Source: an uncultured Acetatifactor sp.
GTDB taxonomy: Bacteria > Bacillota > Clostridia > Lachnospirales > Lachnospiraceae
Direction: 5' to 3'
NCBI GenBank assembly: GCA_910578995.1
Contig: CAJTSY010000125.1
Coordinates: forward strand, 1 to 11,388
DNA length: 11,388 nt
This document shows positions 1 through 5,746 of the stretch, piece after piece. Position 1 is the stretch's first letter. Every line of letters starts with the position of its first letter. A model generated the notes under the pieces. It saw nothing but the letters and a program-made list of their open reading frames with translations. It did no database searches and was not told the origin of the DNA. Position numbers and translations under genes: made by a program.

Positions 1-83
1 ATTTCAAGCAGATTTGACATATGTCGGAATAGTCAAAACATCGGTATAGTCGACACTATTACGATAACGGAATAGTGTCGACA
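1..83 (-). mobile_element. TniA/TnsB-type transposon end with three repeated binding sites
   Basis: Three direct repeats of the core CGG(A/T)ATAGT begin at 25, 42 and 68, and two of them run on into GTCGAC. Read outward (+ strand) the segment ends GTGTCGACA at 83. Read inward on the minus strand it starts TGTCGACACTATTCCG, a TG...CA-type terminus followed by further copies of the CTATTCCG core. Arrays of transposase-binding repeats just inside a TG/CA terminus are characteristic of Tn7/Tn552/Tn5053-like elements, so I infer that the element this end belongs to lies to the left of the window. GTCGACACTATT (49-60) and AATAGTGTCGAC (71-82) also form a perfect 12-bp inverted repeat around a 10-bp spacer. 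The exact terminus is uncertain by several bases, because the last GTCGAC overlaps codons of the adjoining transposase fragment. Confidence 0.55.
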
Positions 84-799
84 GGGGGAGCCAGTACACG
101 GCCGGGCACCTGCAGAAGGCATGCGCGAAACTTGGGATCCGCATCCTGCACGCAAAGCCCGGGGCCTGTGAATCGAAAGGGAAAATAGAAAAATTCCATC
201 AGCGCGTGGACCAGTTCATTGCGGAGGTTCGTGTGGCCCATGTGCATTCGGTAGAGGAGCTGAACCGGAGATGGAAGGTGTTCCTGGAGCAGGAATACCA
301 GAAGGAGGCCCATGAGGGGATCCGGGAGTATTATAAGTCTTACGGGGTGGAGGTTGCGGCATGTGGGATCACGCCGGAACAGGAATGGCTGCGTGACGAA
401 AGGGGGCTGGTGTTCCTTGATGTGTCTGTTGTGGCGGAGGCGTTCCGCCACAGGGAGAAACGCAGAATAGACGGTGCCGGGTGTTTTTCCTTCAGGGGCA
501 GGAAATACGAGGCGAGCACGGCGTTTGCGAACCTGGAGGTGGAAATCGCGTATGACCCGATGGACACGGACACGGTGACGGTATACTGCAGCGGCGCAGA
601 GCCGGTGGCCGCACGCAGGATGGAGATCGGTGCGTATGCGGCGAAAAAGCCGGAAGTGCCGCTGGGGATGACAAAAGCCCGGCCGGAAAGCTCAAGGCTC
701 CTGGACGCTCTTGAGAAAAAATACAAAGAGGATCATAGGCAGATGGCAGAGGCCCTGTCCTTTGGTGATTATGTGAAGGAGGCATCAGGCAATGTATGA
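77..799 (+). pseudogene. TniA/Mu-like DDE transposase, 5'-truncated (catalytic C-terminal half)
   Basis: This frame is open from 68, after a TAA at 65-67, and ends at a TGA at 797-799. It lacks the normal N-terminal half: helix-turn-helix domains and the first catalytic Asp. What remains starts in the integrase-type (rve) core. VDRGSQY carries the second catalytic Asp (codon 80-82), and GKIEKF carries the catalytic Glu (codon 188-190). The spacing is exactly D-x35-E. After it come a helical segment and a Mu-transposase C-terminal beta-barrel-like domain (about codons 410-660), then a charged tail that probably contacts the partner ATPase. A GTG at 206 could start a shorter protein, but that would lack both catalytic residues. 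The last 8 bases overlap the ATPase gene. Truncation coincides with transposon-end repeats at 1-83, so I infer disruption by a nested insertion or by rearrangement at that end. The fragment cannot be catalytically active alone. Confidence 0.85.
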
Positions 800-1610
800 G
801 AAATATTTTGGGATGGGGAACACGCCATTTACGAGGGATATCCCAGTGGACAGGCTGTATATGTCCCCCCGTATTGAGGACGCCCTGGGAAGGCTTGTGT
901 ACGCAGCGGACCGGCAGATGTTCGCGGTGGTGACGGCAAGCCCCGGCTGCGGCAAATCGACACTGGTGCGGATGTTCGAGGGGAGGCTGGGGAGGGAGAA
1001 ATACCAGCTTTTGTACCTGTCGGATTCCAAGCTGACACCGAAATGGCTTTACGCGGGTCTGCTGGACCAGCTGGGCCTGGAAGCGCATTTTTACAGCGGG
1101 GTTTCCAAACGCATGCTGCAGAAGGAGATTGAGACGGTATGCACAGTGCAGAAAAAGAAGGTGGTCTGTGTACTGGATGAGGCACACCTTCTTGGGAAAG
1201 AGATGCTGGAGGAACTGAGGTTCCTGCTGAACTATAAGTTTGACTCCGAAAGCCCCATGTCCCTTGTGCTGGTAGGTCAGACAGAATTGTGGGATCAGAA
1301 GCTGCGGCTGCAGGCATATGCAGCAATCCGCCAGCGGATTGACATGAACATCGTGCTGGGGAGGCTTGACCGTGCGGAGACGGGGAAATACATTGCGGCC
1401 CACCTGGCGTACTCTGGGACACAGCAGGGAATCTTTACGGAGGGTGCGGAGACAGAAGTATATAAAATATCTACCGGCATTCCGAGGCTCATCAACCGGG
1501 TCTGTGAAAAGGCCCTGCTGTATGCCTGCCAGCAGCAGAAACGCCTGGTTGATGAACATATGGTACGTTTTGTGGCGGACCATGAAAGGCTTGTGGGAGG
1601 TGTGGAATGA
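792..1610 (+). CDS. TniB/ExeA-like AAA+ ATPase of a transposon
   Basis: The product is 272 aa, the usual length for transposition ATPases of the TniB/TnsC/ExeA group. These bind target DNA with ATP and recruit or activate the DDE transposase. The P-loop is ASPGCGKST at residues 49-57, with Ala where the first Gly of GxxxxGK is usual. Walker B with a DEAH motif (VVCVLDEAHLL) is at 124-134, a sensor-1-like segment (SLVLVGQTEL) at 157-166, and an arginine-rich AIRQRIDM stretch at 178-185. The N-terminal YFGMGNTPFTRDIP (residues 5-18) is the signature of ExeA-like ATPases. ATG at 792 overlaps the transposase stop by 8 bases, and the stop at 1608-1610 overlaps the next start as ATGA, so coupled translation is likely. 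The gene looks intact although its transposase partner is truncated. Confidence 0.88.
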   Translation: MYEKYFGMGNTPFTRDIPVDRLYMSPRIEDALGRLVYAADRQMFAVVTASPGCGKSTLVRMFEGRLGREKYQLLYLSDSKLTPKWLYAGLLDQLGLEAHFYSGVSKRMLQKEIETVCTVQKKKVVCVLDEAHLLGKEMLEELRFLLNYKFDSESPMSLVLVGQTELWDQKLRLQAYAAIRQRIDMNIVLGRLDRAETGKYIAAHLAYSGTQQGIFTEGAETEVYKISTGIPRLINRVCEKALLYACQQQKRLVDEHMVRFVADHERLVGGVE

Positions 1611-1942
1611 GCAGAGCAGCGCTACCCATAGTGTTCCGGTGCGGCCTGCCTGGAAACAGCAGGGGATGGGAAGGTCGTGTGGAGGTGATCCGGCAGGGAA
1701 ACAACATGGCAGAGCTTATCATTGCTGGCAGGGGGAGCCGGATGAATGCCGTGATAGGAAAATATTTAAGCGGCCAGTATATCTGTATTCCTGACCTTGA
1801 TACAGGCTGTCCGCTGAGCAGGCTTACGGACACATTTTGGAACAGTGAGAGGCTTTCCGGCCGCATACCGGAAGTGGATGCCATAACCATAGCGTATGCC
1901 CTGGAAGCGGTATCGGAATACCTGGGAGGGGGTTGGATCTAA
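1607..1942 (+). CDS. Third transposon gene, 111-aa protein of unknown function
   Basis: The start ATG overlaps the ATPase stop (ATGA) and is preceded by GGGAGG with a 6-base spacer, so translation is well supported. The 111-aa product has no signal peptide, membrane segment or cysteine cluster. It contains a beta-rich first half (residues about 5-45) and a conserved-looking middle: PDLDTGCPLSRLTDTFWN at about 72-89. A helix follows (DAITIAYALEAVSEYL, about 92-107). I do not recognise the family with confidence. Position and coupling suggest an accessory factor of the same transposon, perhaps in target choice or end recognition, but that is inference from context. Ribosomes finishing this gene would be positioned to begin the small ORF at 1933. 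Confidence 0.75.
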   Translation: MSRAALPIVFRCGLPGNSRGWEGRVEVIRQGNNMAELIIAGRGSRMNAVIGKYLSGQYICIPDLDTGCPLSRLTDTFWNSERLSGRIPEVDAITIAYALEAVSEYLGGGWI

Positions 1943-2067
1943 CCGCACGGGATATCCAACTATGCGCAAAAGAGCTGTTAGGCGAAGTGTGCGTGGAATT
2001 GGGACAATTACATAAACTGGAAGAAAAACAGGCCGTCCGGGATATCCCGGGCGGCTTTCCTGCATGA
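1933..2067 (+). CDS. Small transposon ORF A, 44 aa, unknown function
   Basis: A TTG start sits directly after GGGAGGGGG and overlaps the end of the preceding gene by 10 bases. The frame runs 44 codons to TGA at 2065-2067. The product begins (M)DLTARDIQLCAKELL and is predicted to be almost wholly helical and amphipathic, with an EKQAVRD stretch and a Gly/Pro tail. TTG is the only start codon in the frame after the stop at 1846-1848. The SD-to-start spacing of about 3 bases is short, which lowers certainty. Support comes from the overlap at the front and the ATGA overlap with the next ORF at the back, as expected of a coupled cassette. No family is recognised. It may be a small accessory protein of the transposon. 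Confidence 0.45.
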   Translation: MDLTARDIQLCAKELLGEVCVELGQLHKLEEKQAVRDIPGGFPA

Positions 2068-2180
2068 ATTGTACATGGATGTTGGAACAATTTCCGGCGC
2101 AGATAAGAGAGGCATGGTTCGAAAGAGTCAGACAATATAAGATAGAAACATGGAAAATGCAGTTCGGAGAGCTGCTGTAG
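2064..2180 (+). CDS. Small transposon ORF B, 38 aa, unknown function
   Basis: ATG at 2064 overlaps the TGA of the previous small ORF (ATGA), and the frame ends with TAG at 2178-2180. The product is a 38-aa, Trp/Gln-rich, basic helical peptide (MNCTWMLEQFPAQIREAWFE, then RVRQYKIETWKMQFGELL). Its composition looks protein-like rather than random: three Trp, alternating charge and a heptad-like hydrophobic pattern. It is the last gene before the repeats at the presumed right end of the transposon. It has no internal SD of its own beyond the coupling, so expression would depend on translation of the ORF before it. Function unknown; whether it is real depends on conservation in other copies. Confidence 0.45.
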   Translation: MNCTWMLEQFPAQIREAWFERVRQYKIETWKMQFGELL

Positions 2181-2195
2181 ACTGGAAATAAATAG

Positions 2196-2207
2196 TTGTA
2201 TATACAA
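2196..2207. repeat. Perfect 12-bp palindrome TTGTATATACAA
   Basis: TTGTATATACAA reads the same on both strands. It lies 15 bases after the last small ORF and just inside the presumed right-end repeats. It could be a protein-binding site or chance in AT-rich DNA. No T-run follows, so it is not a terminator. Confidence 0.35.
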
Positions 2208-2209
2208 TT

Positions 2210-2268
2210 GATTGTGTGACAGGAAAATGGGTGATTTTACGACAGCAGGTGAGGTTGAATCTGTGACA
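2210..2268 (+). repeat. Three 12-bp repeats at the presumed right end of the transposon
   Basis: GATTGTGTGACA (2210-2221), GATTTTACGACA (2233-2244) and GAATCTGTGACA (2257-2268) are three imperfect direct copies spaced 23 and 24 bp, about two helical turns. All end in GACA, and the last would give the element a terminal CA. The last copy also resembles the terminal GAATAGTGTCGACA of the transposon end at 1-83. Regularly spaced transposase-binding sites are the known architecture of TniA/TnsB-type ends. I place the right boundary at about 2268; everything to the right then belongs to the AraC locus. Confidence 0.45.
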
Positions 2269-2292
2269 GCTCATGAAGTTATTAACATTAAT

Positions 2293-2309
2293 CTGTAGGA
2301 AAGCTACAG
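2293..2309 (-). terminator. Weak hairpin downstream of the AraC pseudogene
   Basis: CTGTAG and CTACAG form a 6-bp stem around a 5-base loop, 26 bases past the AraC stop codon on the minus strand. A proper U-run is missing (ATTAATGTT follows), so factor-independent termination here would be weak at best. Confidence 0.25.
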
Positions 2310-2334
2310 TAGATGGGGACTTTATTTCGCCGCG

Positions 2335-3225
2335 TTACACCTTCTGGAGCCTTTCCATCTCCGCGGTTTTTCTATACATGAGAGGCGTTTGGCTGTATTT
2401 TTTTGAAAATGCCCTTGTGAAGTAGGATTGATTGTGGAAGCCACAGTTCCCTGCAATATCAATCACTTTGAGGTTCGTTTCTGACAGCTGTTTTGCAGCC
2501 AGTTCAAGCCGGTAGGACACAAGATAAGCTTTAAAGCTCATTCCAGTCAGTTCCTTAAATAATTTCATAAAATGACTTTCTGAAAAACCGCACTGACTGA
2601 CGATTTCGCAGATGGAAATATCATGGTCGTAAGACTCTTGGATGTAGTATAGGGCTTTTTTTAGGCGGCTGTAAGATAACTGTAGGGAACAGTTGTCACT
2701 CGTGGTGGTACTGTTCTGGTTCATGTGGTGAAGCAGCAGAAACAGATTGGATTTGATGCACAACTCATATGTGGAATAGCTTTCCTCGCGATGTGCCTAC
2801 ATGGATAAAATGCCTGGTGCCACTGTCTGGTTGAAGGGGGATCCAGCCGGATAAAAGCAGTCCATTGTCTTTTCACCTTTCAAAAAGGGGAGGACATACT
2901 TAGCGTAGCAGGGATCTTCTTCAGTACCCTTGAAGAGGGAAGCGTGAAACATGATATTGAAATATTCTCCACCTTTGGAGCTGTTTTGCTCGATGGAATG
3001 AACCGCATGGGGAAGGATAACGATTAGATCCTTGTCATGAAGGACATGGGCCTGTCCCCATAGTGTGATCTGTATCTGGCCCTTCATACAATAGATGATT
3101 TCAAAGTCATCGTGCCAGTGCAGGGGGAACGAGCGGAGCCATTCCGGAATGCGCCCATGATAGACTGAGTATGGAAAGGCGGCGGTTCCATGTATTTTGG
3201 TTTCCTGTAAAGGTGCATAATCCAT
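2335..3225 (-). pseudogene. AraC-family sugar regulator, split by an in-frame TAG stop
   Basis: Two collinear ORFs in the same minus-strand frame make up one 296-codon AraC protein. The first 142 residues form a cupin-like ligand domain with LHWHDDFEIIYCMKGQ and an ILPHAVHSIEQ segment. Codon 143 is TAG (2797-2799). The frame then runs on without shift (AHREESYSTYELCIKSNL) into the double helix-turn-helix domain, with ISICEIVSQCGFSESHFMKLFKE and IDIAGNCGFHNQSYFTRAFSK. The start is ATG at 3225 because GGAGG lies 7-8 bases upstream of it; the earlier ATG at 3243 has no such site. A single point mutation (for example from CAG or TGG) explains the stop. The truncated product would have a sensor but no DNA-binding domain. 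It is transcribed divergently from the GH13 remnant, which was probably its target. Confidence 0.85.
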
Positions 3226-3437
3226 TATTCTCCTCCGAATCATTTGCTCATATGTGTAATTCCCAATGCCATTCAGATATGCAAAGGTATTTGCTGGTTT
3301 TTATAAAAATAGGATTGTGTCAAAATAGTAAGGATATACTACAAGAATTATAAAGTATTTAAGAGTAAAATACAAGTATCCACATATATTCATAATAATC
3401 TTACACGCTATTTCATTTTATCAATATGTATGGTACT

Positions 3438-3474
3438 CGCTGCAGGCTGTTATGAAATTATACAGGCTGCAGCG
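3438..3474. promoter_or_regulatory. Dyad and direct-repeat operator before the GH13 remnant
   Basis: CGCTGCAG (3438-3445) and CTGCAGCG (3467-3474) are perfect inverted arms. With CTGT/ACAG inside them they can form a 12-pair stem with one G/G mismatch and an 11-base loop. The same stretch contains a direct repeat, T(G/A)CAGGCTG(T/C) at 3441-3450 and 3461-3470, offset by exactly 20 bp. Direct repeats about two helical turns apart are the usual AraC-family binding pattern, and the AraC gene lies divergently next door. The site is only 7 bases from the GH13 Shine-Dalgarno, so it could alternatively be a leader hairpin. Confidence 0.5.
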
Positions 3475-3497
3475 AAAAATGGGGAGGAGGAATCACT

Positions 3498-3910
3498 ATG
3501 GAATATATGGCAGTCAGACATTTTGCGAATAAACGGTACTGCGTGAACTGTCTGAATGGACAAAAAACAAGGTGGTTTACCAGGTGTTTTTCTCCAGCTT
3601 TGCCACGGACAAAGAAGTTTCCGCAGAAGAATGGTATTATGGTGATGAAGTAGGAATGGACGGCGGTGCAGATTCGGACTGTAGACGCGATATGCTATGG
3701 GATGAGGCCAGACAGAATAAAGAGTTGTTCCGATATTATCAGACGCTGAATCAAATTCGTCATGCGTATCTGTCATTAACAGGGGGTAGGATTTCCAGAC
3801 AGTATGTGAATGATAACAGGGGACTTATTTATATGGAAAGGAAACTGCAGAAACAGCGTATGATTGATTTTTATGTCTACAAAAAGGCAATGTGTAACTA
3901 TAGGCATTAA
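3498..3910 (+). pseudogene. GH13 neopullulanase/maltogenic amylase-like gene, internally deleted
   Basis: A strong GGGGAGGAGG site precedes ATG at 3498, and the first codons read MEYMAVRHFANKRYC, a typical neopullulanase/maltogenic amylase N-terminus. After about 14 codons the reading moves to another frame: (L)SEWTKNKVVYQVFFSSFATD matches the start of the GH13 catalytic barrel (VYQVFPxRFA). From about 3630 it jumps directly to YYGDEVGMDGGADSDCRRDMLWDE (3631-3702), which in intact enzymes lies near the end of the barrel, after the catalytic Asp/Glu/Asp. The C-terminal beta domain is also cut short (ends at 3910). At least two deletions have therefore removed the starch-binding domain and nearly the whole catalytic core. 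Translation from 3498 would terminate early, around 3653. Intact family members are about 580-650 aa; this remnant covers about 137 codons. No enzymatic activity is possible. Confidence 0.85.
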
Positions 3911-4013
3911 AGGGCATGAAGGATTTTGTGAATGGAAGGGCTTTTGTGGGCAGATGAGGCAGTTGTGCTTGTAGAATAGATGAAAGATAGAAAAACGGGG
4001 TGCTGGCTGGGAA

Positions 4014-5354
4014 ATGAAATCATTAACAAAGTTATTCATACCGATTGCGTTGGAGACATTGTGCTATATACTGGCTGGAATGGTCGATACCATGATGCTG
4101 TCTACCGTTGGAGACAATGCGGTTGGGGCAGTAGGGACGGCAAATACTTACATCAATGTATTCATAATCATGTTTGGTATTGTATCCTCTGGAATGATTG
4201 CCGTGATGACACAGTATATTGGTGCAGAAAGAACAGGAGTGGCGTATCAGGCAAGACAGCTGGGCGCTGTTTTGAATCTGGCACTCGGAGTAGTGCTTTC
4301 TGTGTTTTTGTTTGTTTTTTCAGAGGATGTTCTGGAGATTGTGGGTGTGGCGCCGCTTTTGATGGACTATGCAAAGACGTATCTGAAGATTGTGGGCAGC
4401 TTCTGCTTTGTGAATGCGCTGATTCCCATATTTTCAAGTTATCTGAGGGCATTTGGTTATACGAAACAGCCATTGATTGCCACTGTCTTGTCGAATGTGT
4501 TGAATTTATGCCTTAACGCAGTTTTTTTGTTTGTCTTTCACAGCGGCGTTGCTGGTGTTGCGGCTGCAACCGTTATATCGCGTTTCCTAAATCTTGCGAT
4601 TGTTATTATATCTTCCGGGCGTCTGGTGAAACCGGATAAGGAAACGGACCATCTGGGTAACAAAGAGGTCTTTGTCCAAATCATAAAAGTCGGACTGCCT
4701 TCTGCTATGGAGACAGCATTCTACAATGTTGCGATGACACTTACCATCCGCTTCCTGAATCAGATGGACGATGCGGGGCTGAATGTGACGGCAAGGGCAT
4801 ATGCGGCACAGATAGCCAATTTTTCATATTGTGTGGGTGTGGCGCTTGCACAGGCTAATGCCATTCTGGCAGGGTGGCGGATTGGCGGGGGCGATTATGA
4901 AGCCTGTGATAGGGAGACCAAGAAAGCAGCCTGTATTGGGATATGTGTTGCGTCAGGGCTTGAGGCGGTATTTGCGTTCAGTTCGGATTATCTAGTCCGG
5001 ATTTTTACGGAAGATGCGGAGATGATTGCCTTGGTAGGGAAACTGCTGGAGATTGATATTATTTTGGAGGTGGGACGTGTGACGAATCTTGTCTTTGGAC
5101 AGGCGTTAAAGACAAGCGGGGACGCACTGTACACCACGGTTATCGCAGTTATTTTTATGTATCTGTGCATGGTGGGAGGTACATGGCTTTTTGGTATCCG
5201 GATGAATATGCTTGCGGCAGGCGCTTATATAGGGCTTGCCGGAGACGAATGTGTCCGTGCGGTTTTTATGTTTCTGCGCTGGCAGTCAGGTAGGTGGAAA
5301 ACGAAAGGTTTTATCAGGCAGCAATGTTCCAGCAGTTCAATCACTGCCATTTAG
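4014..5354 (+). CDS. MATE-family multidrug/metabolite efflux transporter
   Basis: The product is 446 aa, the usual MATE length, and strongly hydrophobic with about 12 predicted membrane helices. The opening (MKSLTKLFIPIALETLCYIL, then AGMVDTMMLSTVGDNAVGAVG) is the first MatE repeat with the typical MVDT motif. The second MatE repeat starts near residue 225 (IIKVGLPSAMETAFYNVAMT). Members export cationic drugs or metabolites in exchange for Na+ or H+ across the cytoplasmic membrane. The substrate cannot be deduced here. The start is the only ATG at the head of the open frame, but the nearest SD-like sequences (CGGGG at 3996-4000, TGGGA at 4008-4012) are poorly spaced, so initiation may be inefficient. 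The gene stands alone in a stretch of decayed genes and appears intact. The short hydrophilic C-terminus (RQQCSSSSITAI) is unremarkable. Confidence 0.93.
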   Translation: MKSLTKLFIPIALETLCYILAGMVDTMMLSTVGDNAVGAVGTANTYINVFIIMFGIVSSGMIAVMTQYIGAERTGVAYQARQLGAVLNLALGVVLSVFLFVFSEDVLEIVGVAPLLMDYAKTYLKIVGSFCFVNALIPIFSSYLRAFGYTKQPLIATVLSNVLNLCLNAVFLFVFHSGVAGVAAATVISRFLNLAIVIISSGRLVKPDKETDHLGNKEVFVQIIKVGLPSAMETAFYNVAMTLTIRFLNQMDDAGLNVTARAYAAQIANFSYCVGVALAQANAILAGWRIGGGDYEACDRETKKAACIGICVASGLEAVFAFSSDYLVRIFTEDAEMIALVGKLLEIDIILEVGRVTNLVFGQALKTSGDALYTTVIAVIFMYLCMVGGTWLFGIRMNMLAAGAYIGLAGDECVRAVFMFLRWQSGRWKTKGFIRQQCSSSSITAI

Positions 5355-5551
5355 TGTCTTGTAAATGGTATTCTTTTGTTTTTGGACAATACATTATAGA
5401 AGTGTTTTTGTTAAAAATGATAAAGTCTTAATGGTTAATAAAAATGTTAGACCGATATCGGTCTAATATTTTAAAAATACATTAATCTTTGAAGAGAGGG
5501 GGAGTATGTACTGGGCATGAAAATGTGTAAAAGTAAAGTGAAATGAACCAG
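5355..5551. other. Non-coding stretch between the MATE gene and the IS
   Basis: About 200 AT-rich bases hold the palindrome at 5447-5466 and a strong SD (5494-5504). The SD leads only into a 4-codon ORF (ATG at 5506, MYWA-stop), with a second ATG at 5518 giving 9 codons. The IS end begins at about 5552. I read this as the control region of a gene whose body has been lost, or of a leader now cut off from its downstream gene by the IS. No coding remnant is recognisable. Confidence 0.4.
5441..5472. promoter_or_regulatory. 20-bp perfect palindrome: TetR-like operator or terminator
   Basis: TTAGACCGATATCGGTCTAA (5447-5466) is a perfect palindrome, extended by AAAAT/ATTTT arms past one mismatch. 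AGACCG...CGGTCT is the form commonly seen for TetR-family operators in Firmicutes. Alternatively, as RNA it gives an 8-bp stem with an ATAT loop followed by TATTTT, which could terminate the MATE transcript 90 bases upstream. A Shine-Dalgarno-like GAGAGGGGGAG follows at 5494-5504, which slightly favours an operator for a gene now lost to the right. No TetR gene lies in the window. Confidence 0.45.
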
Positions 5552-5572
5552 ATAGGTAATTGCGAAACTCCC
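5552..5572 (+). repeat. Left terminal inverted repeat of the IS1182-like element
   Basis: This end shares ATAGG, ATTGCGAAAC and CC with the right end at the same positions; mismatches are at positions 6, 7, 18 and 21. Confidence 0.75.
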
Positions 5573-5746
5573 TGATTTTTGGCCCGAAATCAAGGCAAAA
5601 CCAAAGAACATACGTTTTGTGACGGCCTGGAATGCAAATCTGAAAATGGCGGAATAAGCCGGGGCGAAAAATAGGCGCACTTGTACAGGGAAAAGAAAGC
5701 AGGGAATCCTGGATTCTAAGAAGTGGTAAGTCCTAAGAAAGCTGTT

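Larger units (their letters stand above)
77..2268 (+). mobile_element. Remnant of a TniA/TniB-type transposon (left end lost)
   Basis: This span groups the truncated transposase, the ATPase, the 111-aa gene, two small ORFs and the presumed right-end repeats. The gene order transposase-ATPase-accessory matches Tn552/Tn5053-like elements, and every junction overlaps. No antibiotic resistance or other cargo gene is present between the last small ORF and the right-end repeats, so the element looks like a minimal transposition module. It is immobile unless a related copy supplies transposase in trans, because the gene is truncated and no left end in the proper orientation is seen. Confidence 0.6.

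Noticed and set aside
206..799. Separate 197-aa gene starting at GTG 206
   Set aside because: The frame is continuous with the transposase catalytic motifs upstream (D at 80-82, E at 188-190), so it is part of that truncated gene.
492..1583. A 363-codon minus-strand frame across the transposase and ATPase genes
   Set aside because: It is an antisense shadow with low-complexity Pro/His/Ser composition. The + strand frames show the DDE and AAA+ motifs.
3980..4516. A 178-codon + strand frame overlapping the start of the MATE gene
   Set aside because: It is Cys/Trp-rich and without motifs, and it overlaps the real transporter frame in another phase.
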